A DNA stretch of 31,555 nucleotides from an uncultured bacterium (GTDB taxonomy: Bacteria > Bacillota > Clostridia > TANB77 > CAG-508). The translations under genes were made by a program, and so were the position numbers. Of the stretch, positions 1-7,270 are shown piece by piece (position 1 is the first letter of the stretch; each line of letters opens with the position of its first letter). The notes under the pieces were generated by a model, which saw nothing but the letters and a program-made list of their open reading frames with translations, did not search any database and was not told where the DNA came from. The stretch is taken from contig CAJMLO010000006.1 in assembly GCA_905214245.1 (NCBI GenBank), forward strand, positions 1 through 31,555, read 5' to 3'.

Positions 1-38
1 ACTATCTATTATCATTTTATCGCTATTAGTGTCCAGTG

Positions 39-1181
39 TTACTTTATGTAAAGTGTGGGCCTGAATGAATCGCCGTGGCCGAAGCTGTTAATCGAACCAC
101 TGCCGCAACGATCGCTGACTCGAAAAGCATTGATGTAATTACCCCCGCGTGAATTACGTTCATCCGCACGGTAGGCCTCCATTGTATACTCTGTGCAATT
201 TCCTGCAAGGTCATATATATTTTTTGATACATCTGTGCTAACACTTCCTGTTAATTCTGGTGCATCTTTTGTAGGAGTTTTTCTTTGACTATCTCCTATA
301 TATCTACACATTGCATCCCACTGGCATCCATATGTTAATGTACTTGTTACACTTGTATAGTTATGTTGGCTAGCAAAGTTTTTTGCAAGGTATACTGCTC
401 CACTCTTTCCTGACATTTCACTTGCATCATTTATACTTTTTCCCCATGGTACATAATTATATGGGGCTACTCCTTTTTTACATACCACTGTTTGTGCAGT
501 TGTAGCACCTGCTCTTAACGTAGTACTATTTACTCCTGCCTCAAATCTTCCTATATAAAATCCTCCATATTTTAATACTTGTGTTTTCATTGTATTATAT
601 TCGCTTGCTTCTGTAGCATATCCACTTGAATATGGCTCTTCACAAAGAGTTGAGCTAGCACCGATTGAAGGATTTTCCGTTGTCGGCTTACCATTTGCAT
701 CAAAATTTGTTCTTGTTAAATCTGCCTCGCTAGCTACTGGTATCCATACAAATTGGTTTCCCATATCTACTCCAGAAGCACTCATTGTATCTCCTTGTTT
801 ATCTGATATAACTAGTCCTGTTAATATATCTCCTCCAACATAATAGAATCCATTTGGAAGTGGTACTTTTGTTCCATTTCCTCCATCTATTATAGTTACT
901 TTATCTAAATCCCATCCAGTATCTTTGTCAATATTACCTCCTGAGCTTCCACCTTTTCCATCTAAATAATTTCCAATATAGCTTGCATAATCATCTAATG
1001 TATTTGTTTCATCTGCCTTTCCTTTTTCATGTGTATCCTTTGCAGTTTGTGCTCTTGCAATTATTCCATTATCTCCAAATACTGCAAGTATACTTACAGT
1101 AGCTAAGATAATCAAAACTACAATTGTTACAACTAACGCAATAAGCGTTATACCTTTTTGTCTGTTTTCTTTCATGTTCAT
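39..1181 (-). CDS. Pilin-anchored FGE/C-type-lectin-fold surface protein with hypervariable C-terminus (putative DGR target 1)
   Basis: 380 aa. The N-terminus has a short basic leader ending KG, then a prepilin-type hydrophobic segment starting ITLIALVVTIVV, so a prepilin peptidase would cut after Gly10; the usual Glu+5 is replaced by Ala, a variant I associate with Clostridial pilin-like proteins. After a linker (about 45-90) comes a formylglycine-generating-enzyme/sulfatase-modifying-factor-like domain (about 105-380) with motifs FVWIPV, YIGRFEAG, CQWDAMCRYIG, IYDLAGNC, SRGGNY and a C-terminal SFRPTLYIK. No catalytic role is evident; the fold is often used for ligand display. The last roughly 40 codons are GC-rich and differ sharply from the paralogue at 7271-8374 while their flanks match. 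Start chosen at ATG 1181 because GGAGG lies 6 nt upstream. It has its own promoter and is divergent from the HD-GYP gene. Ligand unknown. Confidence 0.85.
   Translation of the reverse strand: MNMKENRQKGITLIALVVTIVVLIILATVSILAVFGDNGIIARAQTAKDTHEKGKADETNTLDDYASYIGNYLDGKGGSSGGNIDKDTGWDLDKVTIIDGGNGTKVPLPNGFYYVGGDILTGLVISDKQGDTMSASGVDMGNQFVWIPVASEADLTRTNFDANGKPTTENPSIGASSTLCEEPYSSGYATEASEYNTMKTQVLKYGGFYIGRFEAGVNSTTLRAGATTAQTVVCKKGVAPYNYVPWGKSINDASEMSGKSGAVYLAKNFASQHNYTSVTSTLTYGCQWDAMCRYIGDSQRKTPTKDAPELTGSVSTDVSKNIYDLAGNCTEYTMEAYRADERNSRGGNYINAFRVSDRCGSGSINSFGHGDSFRPTLYIK
41..54. other. Inverted repeat at the end of VR1
   Basis: ACTTTATGTAAAGT is a perfect palindrome around a TG centre (as a hairpin, ACTTT/AAAGT around ATGT) overlapping the end of the coding sequence. 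The same element, extended by one base pair, sits at 7272-7287 next to VR2. In characterised DGRs a short hairpin or cruciform just downstream of the VR promotes target recognition, so the conserved placement supports the VR reading. Confidence 0.4.
60..173 (-). other. Candidate DGR variable region VR1
   Basis: This 114-nt block at the 3' end of the first surface-protein gene aligns without gaps to 7292-7405, but 48 columns differ by my hand count. The flanks are conserved: 19 identical nt on the stop-codon side (41-59) and GGCCTCCATTG on the other. GC over 70-184 is about 54% (hand count) in an otherwise very AT-rich gene. Fixed islands (GGTAATTAC, CGC, TTCATTCAG) interleave with free columns. 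This is the pattern of a DGR variable region ending just before the stop in a C-type-lectin-fold protein. Adenine specificity cannot be proven without the template repeat. Confidence 0.7.
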
Positions 1182-1217
1182 TTTATTCCTCCTTCATTCG
1201 TAAATATTTATGTCATA

Positions 1218-1246
1218 ATTTTATCAATACTGAAATTTAATGTCAA
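1218..1246 (-). promoter_or_regulatory. Sigma-A promoter for the surface-protein gene ending at 39
   Basis: On the minus strand TTGACA (1246-1241), 17 nt, TAAAAT (1223-1218). It lies about 40 nt upstream of ATG 1181 and its GGAGG site. Confidence 0.75.
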
Positions 1247-1278
1247 CAATTTTTTCAAAATTTTTCCAAGCATTTACA

Positions 1279-1307
1279 TTGACCAAATATTATTTTTGTA
1301 GTATTAT
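1279..1307 (+). promoter_or_regulatory. Sigma-A promoter for the HD-GYP gene
   Basis: TTGACC (1279-1284), 17 nt, TATTAT (1302-1307), about 40 nt before ATG 1345. It is arranged back to back with the promoter at 1218-1246, leaving only about 32 nt between the two -35 boxes, so a single bound regulator could affect both. Confidence 0.75.
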
Positions 1308-1344
1308 ATTTTTAGTTATTTAAACAAACACGAAGGAGAAAAAT

Positions 1345-2283
1345 ATGTACACAGAGAAATTTGATTTTTATAGTCCAGTTAACCTAAAAGTATATAATTT
1401 AGATCAAACAATGAAATATCAACTTGATGTTTTGGGTAATATGGATTTTTTTACAAGAAGGCATAGCGAAAATGTTGGAAAACTTGTATGCAGACTATGT
1501 GAGCATTTGCATCTTGGACAACGTTTTACAATATATTGCACAATTTGTGGCTATCTTCACGATATAGGAAAGCTTTTTATTCCGCCAGAAATATTGCAAA
1601 AGCCTGGGAAATTAACTGATGAAGAATTTGAAATAATGAAAACTCATACAACACTTGGTTATGAAATGTGTATGAAAGATTTACAACTTCGTCCATATGC
1701 AATTGGTGCATTGGACCACCATGAAGCTTTAAATGGAACTGGCTATCCAAATGGTCTTACTAAAAAGGATATTCCATATGAAGCTCAAATAATTAGAGTT
1801 GCTGATGAATATGATGCTATTGTTACAAAGAGGCAATACAAAACTCACGTTAATATTTCTGAAACTTTAAAAGACTTAATTCATGATGCACAGCCTGATC
1901 CTAAATTCCTTGCACTTGATTATTTAGCAGAAAATTCTAAGGTTGGAAAAATTAATAAAAAGGTACTTAGAGTTTTATTTAAACTTGTTATTGATGATAC
2001 TTTATATGAAATTAGTTGTGTTATGGGATATGTAGATTATCTAAAAGAAAATATAAAGCGTCTTGAACTTATGACTGAATACAAAGAAAAAATTGAAAAA
2101 TCAAATAAAGAAAAAACAAAGTCATATTATTTAGAAGGAATTAAGCTTTTACTTCAAGATGGTGAAACTTTAGAAAATTTTCAGCAAATTTTAAAAGAAT
2201 ATCGAGAAGCTCTTGAAGTTAGAAATAAAAGGATTGATGATTTATATAACGAAATTAAAATTATAAAGAAATTGAAGGTTTAA
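1345..2283 (+). CDS. HD-GYP domain protein, probable cyclic-di-GMP phosphodiesterase
   Basis: 312 aa, soluble, no membrane segment. An HD-GYP domain occupies about residues 25-200: metal-binding HDIGK at 72-76, HHE at 125-127 and the GYP signature in NGTGYP at 130-135; RVADEYDAI follows as in active members. Residues about 235-312 are charged and predicted helical/coiled coil. HD-GYP proteins hydrolyse c-di-GMP to pGpG or GMP. There is no receiver or sensor domain at the N-terminus, so the input signal is unclear. Start at ATG 1345, preceded by GAAGGAG. Expressed from its own promoter, divergent from the pilin-lectin gene, and convergent with mazF with a shared terminator between them. Confidence 0.88.
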   Translation: MYTEKFDFYSPVNLKVYNLDQTMKYQLDVLGNMDFFTRRHSENVGKLVCRLCEHLHLGQRFTIYCTICGYLHDIGKLFIPPEILQKPGKLTDEEFEIMKTHTTLGYEMCMKDLQLRPYAIGALDHHEALNGTGYPNGLTKKDIPYEAQIIRVADEYDAIVTKRQYKTHVNISETLKDLIHDAQPDPKFLALDYLAENSKVGKINKKVLRVLFKLVIDDTLYEISCVMGYVDYLKENIKRLELMTEYKEKIEKSNKEKTKSYYLEGIKLLLQDGETLENFQQILKEYREALEVRNKRIDDLYNEIKIIKKLKV

Positions 2284-2313
2284 TTTATAAATTTTAATAA
2301 GCCATACATGAAC

Positions 2314-2355
2314 AAAACGATATTAAATTTACCTAAATAAATTTAATATCGTTTT
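2314..2355. terminator. Bidirectional rho-independent terminator
   Basis: A long inverted repeat (arms built on CGATATTAAATTT and AAATTTAATATCG) is flanked by A-run and T-run on the two sides. It lies between the convergent HD-GYP and mazF stop codons and can serve both strands. Confidence 0.8.
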
Positions 2356-2358
2356 TCT

Positions 2359-2724
2359 TTAACCTTCATCTATTTCTCTTGAAAGTCCAAAGCTAACTCC
2401 TAGAGCATTGTTTAGCTCAGAAATCACATTTTCATCATCTATATGTCCTATTTTTTCTTTCAGTCTACTTTTATCAATTGTTCTAATTTGCTCTGTCAAA
2501 ACAATAGAATCCGACTTTAGTCCACTGTTTTGCGATCCAATTGGTATATGTGTTGGAAGCTTTGTCTTTCCTGTTTGTGATGTAATTGCTGCCGCAATTA
2601 CTGTAGGACTGTGCTTGTTTCCAACATCATTTTGTATTATCACAACTGGCCTAATTCCTCCTTGTTCTGAGCCAACAACTGGACTTAAATCTGCATAAAA
2701 CATATCTCCTCTTTTTATTAACAT
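2359..2724 (-). CDS. mazF: MazF/NdoA-family mRNA interferase toxin, apparently without its antitoxin
   Basis: 121 aa, matching Bacillus NdoA/MazF in length and motifs: KRGDMFYADLSPVVGSEQGG near the N-terminus, RPVVIIQND, AAITSQ, KLPTHI and TEQIRTIDKSRL. The family are sequence-specific ribosome-independent endoribonucleases. I prefer ATG 2724, which has AGGAG 8 nt upstream, over the GTG at 2733, which overlaps that site. In Firmicutes this gene normally follows alr and the antitoxin mazE (ydcC-alr-ndoAI-ndoA in Bacillus). Here only 74-83 nt separate it from the LolA/GerS-like gene and no mazE-like ORF fits, so it is an orphan toxin locally. Any antitoxin must be encoded elsewhere or the toxin be tolerated. 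Confidence 0.92.
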   Translation of the reverse strand: MLIKRGDMFYADLSPVVGSEQGGIRPVVIIQNDVGNKHSPTVIAAAITSQTGKTKLPTHIPIGSQNSGLKSDSIVLTEQIRTIDKSRLKEKIGHIDDENVISELNNALGVSFGLSREIDEG

Positions 2725-2807
2725 ATCCTTCACTCCTAATACTTCTATATTTCAAGGTTTATTTTTTGATATATTTTATTTATTAGCGAGCTTTACAGAT
2801 ACTTTGG

Positions 2808-3449
2808 CTATTTTACACCATTTACTGTTATCTCATTATATAATATGTAAATCAGATTCTTTTTGTTAATGTCTTGTACTACAAGTTTTTCTATTTTTCC
2901 GGCTTCTTTATCAATATGCAATTCTTTTGAATAAATGTATCTATTATTTTCATTTCTTGTTTTGGTTGCCATTATAACTTTTCCATTTTTCTCAACTATT
3001 GAAACTTTTCCTTCATTCTTTTCTGTTTTATAATCTTCTATAAATGCATTTAACCATAAGCAATTTTCCATCAAGTTTGGATAATTTTCATACATTGTTT
3101 TTAAATTATCTTTTGCATTATTTATAGTTAATTTATTATCTTCATATATTATTTCTAATCCTTCTATGTTTGCTGGCTCAAGTATTTTTTGTTTTGATTT
3201 TTTATTTTTTTCGTATGTTTGCTCTATTACATATTTATTTGTATTTTTATTACTTTCTACTGTGACATCCATTTTAGCAGTATATGAGCTAATATCTAAA
3301 ATATATTTTTCAATCTCCTCAAGATTTTTATTACTCATATTATTACCAAAATTTTTGTTTTTATAATTCGTTTTTAATAAAATAAAGATTAAAATTGATA
3401 CAATTGCCAAAACAAGTATGCTTATAAAAATTATTTTTTTATTTTTCAT
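2808..3449 (-). CDS. Membrane-anchored LolA/GerS/YdcC-like protein
   Basis: 213 aa. A basic start followed by one hydrophobic helix (about 5-25) anchors it; there is no lipobox Cys, unlike the GerS lipoprotein. The remainder is a low-complexity Lys/Asn-rich extracytoplasmic domain with the alternating strand pattern of the LolA-like fold (SSYTAKMDVTVES, YVIEQTYEK, NIEGLEIIYEDNKLTI, KELHIDKEAGKIEKLVV). The strongest support is context: in Bacillus ydcC and in Clostridioides gerS lie upstream of alr and then mazE-mazF, and here the gene directly precedes mazF. GerS works with the CwlD amidase in spore cortex modification; a cwlD is present at 26518-27231. Start ATG 3449 follows AGGAGG. Assignment is by fold impression and neighbourhood, not strong sequence identity. 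Confidence 0.6.
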   Translation of the reverse strand: MKNKKIIFISILVLAIVSILIFILLKTNYKNKNFGNNMSNKNLEEIEKYILDISSYTAKMDVTVESNKNTNKYVIEQTYEKNKKSKQKILEPANIEGLEIIYEDNKLTINNAKDNLKTMYENYPNLMENCLWLNAFIEDYKTEKNEGKVSIVEKNGKVIMATKTRNENNRYIYSKELHIDKEAGKIEKLVVQDINKKNLIYILYNEITVNGVK

Positions 3450-3462
3450 TTAATGCCTCCTA

Positions 3463-3496
3463 AAAATAAAAAAGAAGTAGATAGTTTTCTACTTCT
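3463..3496 (-). terminator. Terminator after dusB
   Basis: On the minus strand AGAAGTAG and CTACTTCT form a stem around an 8-nt loop, followed by a T-rich tract (TTTTTTATTTTT). It ends the min-rodA-dusB operon; the tract runs up to the Shine-Dalgarno site of the next gene. Confidence 0.75.
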
Positions 3497-3504
3497 AATG
3501 TATT

Positions 3505-4479
3505 CTATAGGTTATTAAAGTATTCGATTAAACATTCATCTAGTTCTTGTTTTGTATCTATATGATTTATTTTTTCTCTTAATTTGCTTGCTTCTTTCAT
3601 ATTTTTTATATAACCTGCTAAATGCTTTCTCATTTCTTTTATTGCAATGTTTTCACCTTTTTGTTCTACCGCTAAATTAATATGCTCAAGTATTATATCA
3701 AGCCTTTGTTTATCAGTTACTCTTGTTATTTTTTGTTCTGATAACCCCTCTTTTATTTCTCTAAAAATCCATGGATTTCCAAGGCTTGCTCTTCCAATCA
3801 TAATTCCATCTACATTTGCTATCTCAAATAATCTTTTTGCATCTTCAGCATTTTTTACATCTCCATTTCCTATAACAGGAATGCTTACATTTTCTTTTAC
3901 CTTTTTTATAATTTGCCAGTCTGCTATTCCGCCATAATATTCGGCTCTTGTTCTTCCATGAATAGTTATAGCTGAAACTCCTACTTCTTCAAATATTTTT
4001 GCTGCTTCAACTGCTACTATGTTTTCTTCATCCCAGCCTTTCCTTATTTTTACTGTAACAGGAACCTTTGATGCCTTTACAACTTCTTCTGCAATTCTTC
4101 CTGCTAAATCCAAATCTAAAAGTAATCTACTTCCATCTCCATTTTTTGTTACTTTTGGAGCAGGACATCCCATGTTTATATCAACAATGTCAGCATAATT
4201 GCTTACATATTCTGCTGAATATTTCATACTTTCAATATCACTTCCAAATATTTGAACTGCAACAGGTCTTTTCTCATTTTTCATATCCATAAGTAGCTTT
4301 GTTTTTTCATCATTATAATATATTCCTTTTGCACTTATCATTTCTGTGCATACAAGTCCTGGCTCAAATTTTTCGCATATTAAACGAAATGGCAGGTCTG
4401 TTATCCCTGCCATTGGAGCTAATAATATATTATTTTTTAATGTTACATTTCCTATTTTTAAACTTTTTATATATGACAT
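3505..4479 (-). CDS. dusB: tRNA-dihydrouridine synthase, DusB type
   Basis: 324 aa. FMN-dependent TIM-barrel enzyme reducing uridines in the tRNA D-loop with NADPH. Visible family motifs: LAPMAGITDLPFR near residue 20, VQIFGS, DINMGCPAPKV (catalytic Cys in MGCPAPK), SRLLLDL, VKIRKGWD, ITIHGRTRAEYY, GNGDV and GIMIGRASLGNPWIF (FMN phosphate-binding segment). Length is normal for DusB. ATG 4479 has AAGGAG upstream. Last gene of the minD-minE-rodA-dusB cluster, 16 nt after rodA, with a terminator right behind it. Confidence 0.95.
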   Translation of the reverse strand: MSYIKSLKIGNVTLKNNILLAPMAGITDLPFRLICEKFEPGLVCTEMISAKGIYYNDEKTKLLMDMKNEKRPVAVQIFGSDIESMKYSAEYVSNYADIVDINMGCPAPKVTKNGDGSRLLLDLDLAGRIAEEVVKASKVPVTVKIRKGWDEENIVAVEAAKIFEEVGVSAITIHGRTRAEYYGGIADWQIIKKVKENVSIPVIGNGDVKNAEDAKRLFEIANVDGIMIGRASLGNPWIFREIKEGLSEQKITRVTDKQRLDIILEHINLAVEQKGENIAIKEMRKHLAGYIKNMKEASKLREKINHIDTKQELDECLIEYFNNL

Positions 4480-4495
4480 TTTCTGCTCCTTAAAT

Positions 4496-5602
4496 TTATT
4501 CTACAAATATTGTTTTTTGCCTTCTGCCTGATATGTTAAGTAATAGCCCTATCATTATAAAATTGCTTAAAAGTGAGCTTCCACCATAGCTTACAAAAGG
4601 AAGTGGAATACCTGTAATTGGAAGTAATCCCATTGTCATTCCTATATTTTCAAGCATATGAAAAAAGAATATTCCCGCAATTCCCATTGCAATATATGAA
4701 CCCAAATCGTCTTTGGCAGTTTTGGCAACATATACTGCTTTTGTAATTAATATTACATACAAAAATATTATTCCACCTGCAACCACAAATCCCATTTCTT
4801 CTCCTATTAATGAGAAAATAAAATCTGTTGTTTTAGGATATAAAAATCCAAGTTGTGTTTGATTTCCTTTAAATAGTCCCATACCCAAAAGTTCTCCTGA
4901 ACCTATTGCAAGTTTTGATTGAATAATGTTGTACCCTGCTCCTCTTGGATCTAAATTTGGATTTAAAAATACATCTATTCTTGTTTTAGCATGTTCTGGC
5001 AATACAAAGAAATATAATAGTGGAACTAAAATTATAACAAGAATTATAGCTGTAATAATATATCTTTTTCTAATTCCTGCTGAAAATAGCATAAACACTA
5101 TTGCTGATACAAATGCTAAAGCAGTACCATAATCCGGTTGTTTAGCTATCAATACAACAGGAACTGCAAATGCTATAAAAATTAGCATTAATCTTGATAT
5201 CTTGTTTATGTTGTCTTTTTCGCTTTCTTGTATTTTGGTAAATACCCAAGCTAAGAATAGCACACAAACAACCTTTGCAAACTCTGCTGGTTGAAATGAA
5301 AATGGTCCAATATCAAACCAGCTTGTAGCTCCATTAATTGGCTCTGTAAACAAAACTGCTATTAGCAAAATTATCATTATTCCATAGAGCACAGGTGATA
5401 TTTTAGCAAAAATATCATAGTCTATAAGAATTATAATAATCATTATCGGTATGCTAATAGCCAGCCACATTATTTGTTTTTTTAGTTCTTCATACTCAGT
5501 ATTTTTTGTTGCAGAAGTAAGTGCTACAAGTCCAATTATACTTAACAAAATGGTGCAGATTAAAATACTCCATTCTATATTTTTTATAATTCTTCTCTTC
5601 AT
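4496..5602 (-). CDS. rodA: RodA/FtsW/SpoVE-family SEDS peptidoglycan polymerase (probably RodA)
   Basis: 368 aa, polytopic with about ten hydrophobic segments and no large soluble domain. SEDS-family signatures are present: LLSIIGLVALTSAT at the first helix, GATSWFDIGPFSFQPAEFAK (the WF-IG-QPSE-K region), KQPDYGTAL, GAGYNIIQSKLAIGSG, FIFSLIGEEMGF (catalytic Asp region before FIF) and GIPLPFVSYGGSS at the end. SEDS proteins polymerise glycan strands from lipid II with a class B PBP. The setting next to minD/minE, and the typical clostridial mre-min-rodA cluster, favour RodA (elongation) over FtsW. It follows minE by 21 nt. No partner PBP is in the window. Confidence 0.92.
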   Translation of the reverse strand: MKRRIIKNIEWSILICTILLSIIGLVALTSATKNTEYEELKKQIMWLAISIPIMIIIILIDYDIFAKISPVLYGIMIILLIAVLFTEPINGATSWFDIGPFSFQPAEFAKVVCVLFLAWVFTKIQESEKDNINKISRLMLIFIAFAVPVVLIAKQPDYGTALAFVSAIVFMLFSAGIRKRYIITAIILVIILVPLLYFFVLPEHAKTRIDVFLNPNLDPRGAGYNIIQSKLAIGSGELLGMGLFKGNQTQLGFLYPKTTDFIFSLIGEEMGFVVAGGIIFLYVILITKAVYVAKTAKDDLGSYIAMGIAGIFFFHMLENIGMTMGLLPITGIPLPFVSYGGSSLLSNFIMIGLLLNISGRRQKTIFVE

Positions 5603-5623
5603 TTATTCCTCTTCTTTACAAAA

Positions 5624-6208
5624 TTATTTCTTTTTTGAACTCTTTTTTGATTTTGCTTTGTTGTTATTCTTTTTTACAGTAGGTTTAGGTGTTGTTTCTT
5701 TATTTTCAGGCTTATTATCAGGTTCTACTTTCTGATTTTCTGTCTTTGTTTCTTCTTTAACCACATTATCTTCTGATTCATCAGATGCTTTTTTCACACT
5801 TTCAACACTTTCTTTGTCAGCTTCTGTCTGTCCTTCTTGACTTTCTTTATCTTTGCTGTCATCTTTTCTTTCTTCTTCTATATTTTGTTTTTCAAGTGTA
5901 CCTTCTAATTTTCTAGCCTCATTTTTTATTGTTACAATTGGAATATTAGCATATAAAGCTGGAGCACCTACTGTTCCATCTTCTCCAGGCTTGTTTGTCA
6001 TTCTAACATCAATTGCACCTTCATCTATATCTACATATTTTTTTATAACTTCGATTATTTCTTGCTTCATCATCTCTAAAAAGTCTGCCGAAATGTTTGC
6101 TCTATCCTGTGCTAAAACCAAGTGTAGTCTTTCTTTTGCAGTTGTTTTTGAGTCTTCTTTTTCGTTTTTTCCAAGTTTTTTAAAGAAATTCACAATGTTT
6201 TCAAACAT
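5624..6208 (-). CDS. minE: MinE cell-division topological specificity factor with long charged C-terminal tail
   Basis: 194 aa, about twice the usual MinE length. Residues 1 to about 100 are canonical: amphipathic N-terminus MFENIVNFFKKL, AKERLHLVLAQDRA (MinD-interacting region), and a dimerisation part with EIIEVIKKYVDI and ANIPIVTIK. Residues about 105-194 are a Glu/Lys/Asp/Thr-rich tail without hydrophobic core, ending in a run of Lys and Ser, and likely disordered. MinE stimulates MinD ATPase and drives Min oscillation; a tail of this kind is not part of the classical protein. ATG 6208 follows TTGGAGG and lies 18 nt after minD. No minC is found in the window. Confidence 0.9.
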   Translation of the reverse strand: MFENIVNFFKKLGKNEKEDSKTTAKERLHLVLAQDRANISADFLEMMKQEIIEVIKKYVDIDEGAIDVRMTNKPGEDGTVGAPALYANIPIVTIKNEARKLEGTLEKQNIEEERKDDSKDKESQEGQTEADKESVESVKKASDESEDNVVKEETKTENQKVEPDNKPENKETTPKPTVKKNNNKAKSKKSSKKK

Positions 6209-6226
6209 ATTTTACCTCCAATAGTA

Positions 6227-7027
6227 TTAGTGTTTACCTTTTGAGAAAAAACTCTTTATCTTACTAAAGAAGCCCTCGTTTCTACCAGGAATATTAACTT
6301 CAACATTTTCTCCTAAAATTCTTCTTGCAATTTCCATATATGATTTTCCTGATGGAGCTTTACCATTTGTTACAACTGGCTCTCCTTTATTTGTTTGAGT
6401 AATTATGTATTCATCATCTGGAACTACTCCTATTAAATCAATAGAAAGCAAGTCCACAATATCTTCTACATCCATCATTTCGCCTTTTTTTATCATATTA
6501 GGTCTAATTCTATTTACAATAAGTTCAGGATTCTTTATTTCTGATGCTTCAAGTAATCCTACAATTCTATCCGCATCTCTAATAGCAGATATTTCTGCAG
6601 TAGTTACAACAATTGCACGATTTGCTCCTGCAATAGCATTTTTAAATCCTTGTTCAATTCCTGCTGGGCAATCTATTAGTATATAGTCAAATTCTTCTTT
6701 TAATTTGCCTATTAAATCTCTCATTTGTTCTTCATTTACTGCACTTTTATCTCTTGTTTGAGCTGCTGGAAGTAAGAATAAATCTTTAAAACGCTTGTCT
6801 TTAATTAGAGCTTGTCTTAATTTGCATTTTTCTTCTACAACATCAACTATATCATATACTATTCTGTTTTCTAAACCCATTACAACATCTAGGTTTCTTA
6901 AACCAATATCAGTATCTATAAGAGCTACTTTTTTGCCTTTTAAAGCGAGCGCTGCTCCCAAATTTGCTGTTGTTGTTGTCTTTCCTACTCCACCTTTTCC
7001 AGATGTTATGACAATAACCTCTCCCAT
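6227..7027 (-). CDS. minD: Septum site-determining ATPase MinD
   Basis: 266 aa. Deviant Walker A GKGGVGKTTTT at residues 10-20, ALIDTDIGLRNLDVVMGLE (switch I), DYILIDCPAGIEQGF (Walker B/switch II), VTTAEISAIRDADR, and a C-terminal extension ending in a basic amphipathic segment (GFFSKIKSFFSKGKH) that acts as the membrane-targeting sequence. Length normal. MinD dimerises on the membrane with ATP and recruits its partners MinC and MinE. First gene of the operon, with its own promoter about 80-110 nt upstream; minC, often the preceding gene in Firmicutes, is missing here. Start ATG 7027 follows AAGGAGG. Confidence 0.96.
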   Translation of the reverse strand: MGEVIVITSGKGGVGKTTTTANLGAALALKGKKVALIDTDIGLRNLDVVMGLENRIVYDIVDVVEEKCKLRQALIKDKRFKDLFLLPAAQTRDKSAVNEEQMRDLIGKLKEEFDYILIDCPAGIEQGFKNAIAGANRAIVVTTAEISAIRDADRIVGLLEASEIKNPELIVNRIRPNMIKKGEMMDVEDIVDLLSIDLIGVVPDDEYIITQTNKGEPVVTNGKAPSGKSYMEIARRILGENVEVNIPGRNEGFFSKIKSFFSKGKH

Positions 7028-7107
7028 ACATTTTCCTCCTTGTTTTTCCTAAAAACAATATTTTGCTTACTTAATTTTATTTAAAAAGTGCATTAATAAA
7101 CATATAT

Positions 7108-7136
7108 ATTATATATGCAAATAGGCAAAAGGTCAA
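7108..7136 (-). promoter_or_regulatory. Sigma-A promoter for minD-minE-rodA-dusB
   Basis: Minus-strand TTGACC (7136-7131), 17 nt, TATAAT (7113-7108). The rest of the 243-nt gap before minD holds only AT-rich leader and, further up, the terminator of the neighbouring gene. Confidence 0.8.
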
Positions 7137-7218
7137 TGTTTATACAGGAATTTGTTGCAAATTTTGCATAGGATATAAATTGTTTAGTCACTATATGCTT
7201 GCATAAAATTGTATAAGC

Positions 7219-7266
7219 AAAAAAATAGAGTGTAATAATATATTTTCAATATTATTGCACTCTATT
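7219..7266 (-). terminator. Terminator of the second surface-protein gene
   Basis: On the minus strand a 15-bp stem (TAGAGTGCAATAATA paired with its complement, one wobble) is followed by seven Ts. It begins 5 nt after the stop codon at 7271. Confidence 0.85.
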
Positions 7267-7270
7267 AAAA

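Noticed and set aside
44..244. A 66-residue open frame over VR1, with a similar one at 7276-7476 over VR2
   Set aside because: Both are out-of-frame shadows of the homologous surface-protein genes, lack ribosome sites, and their likeness follows from the shared DNA.
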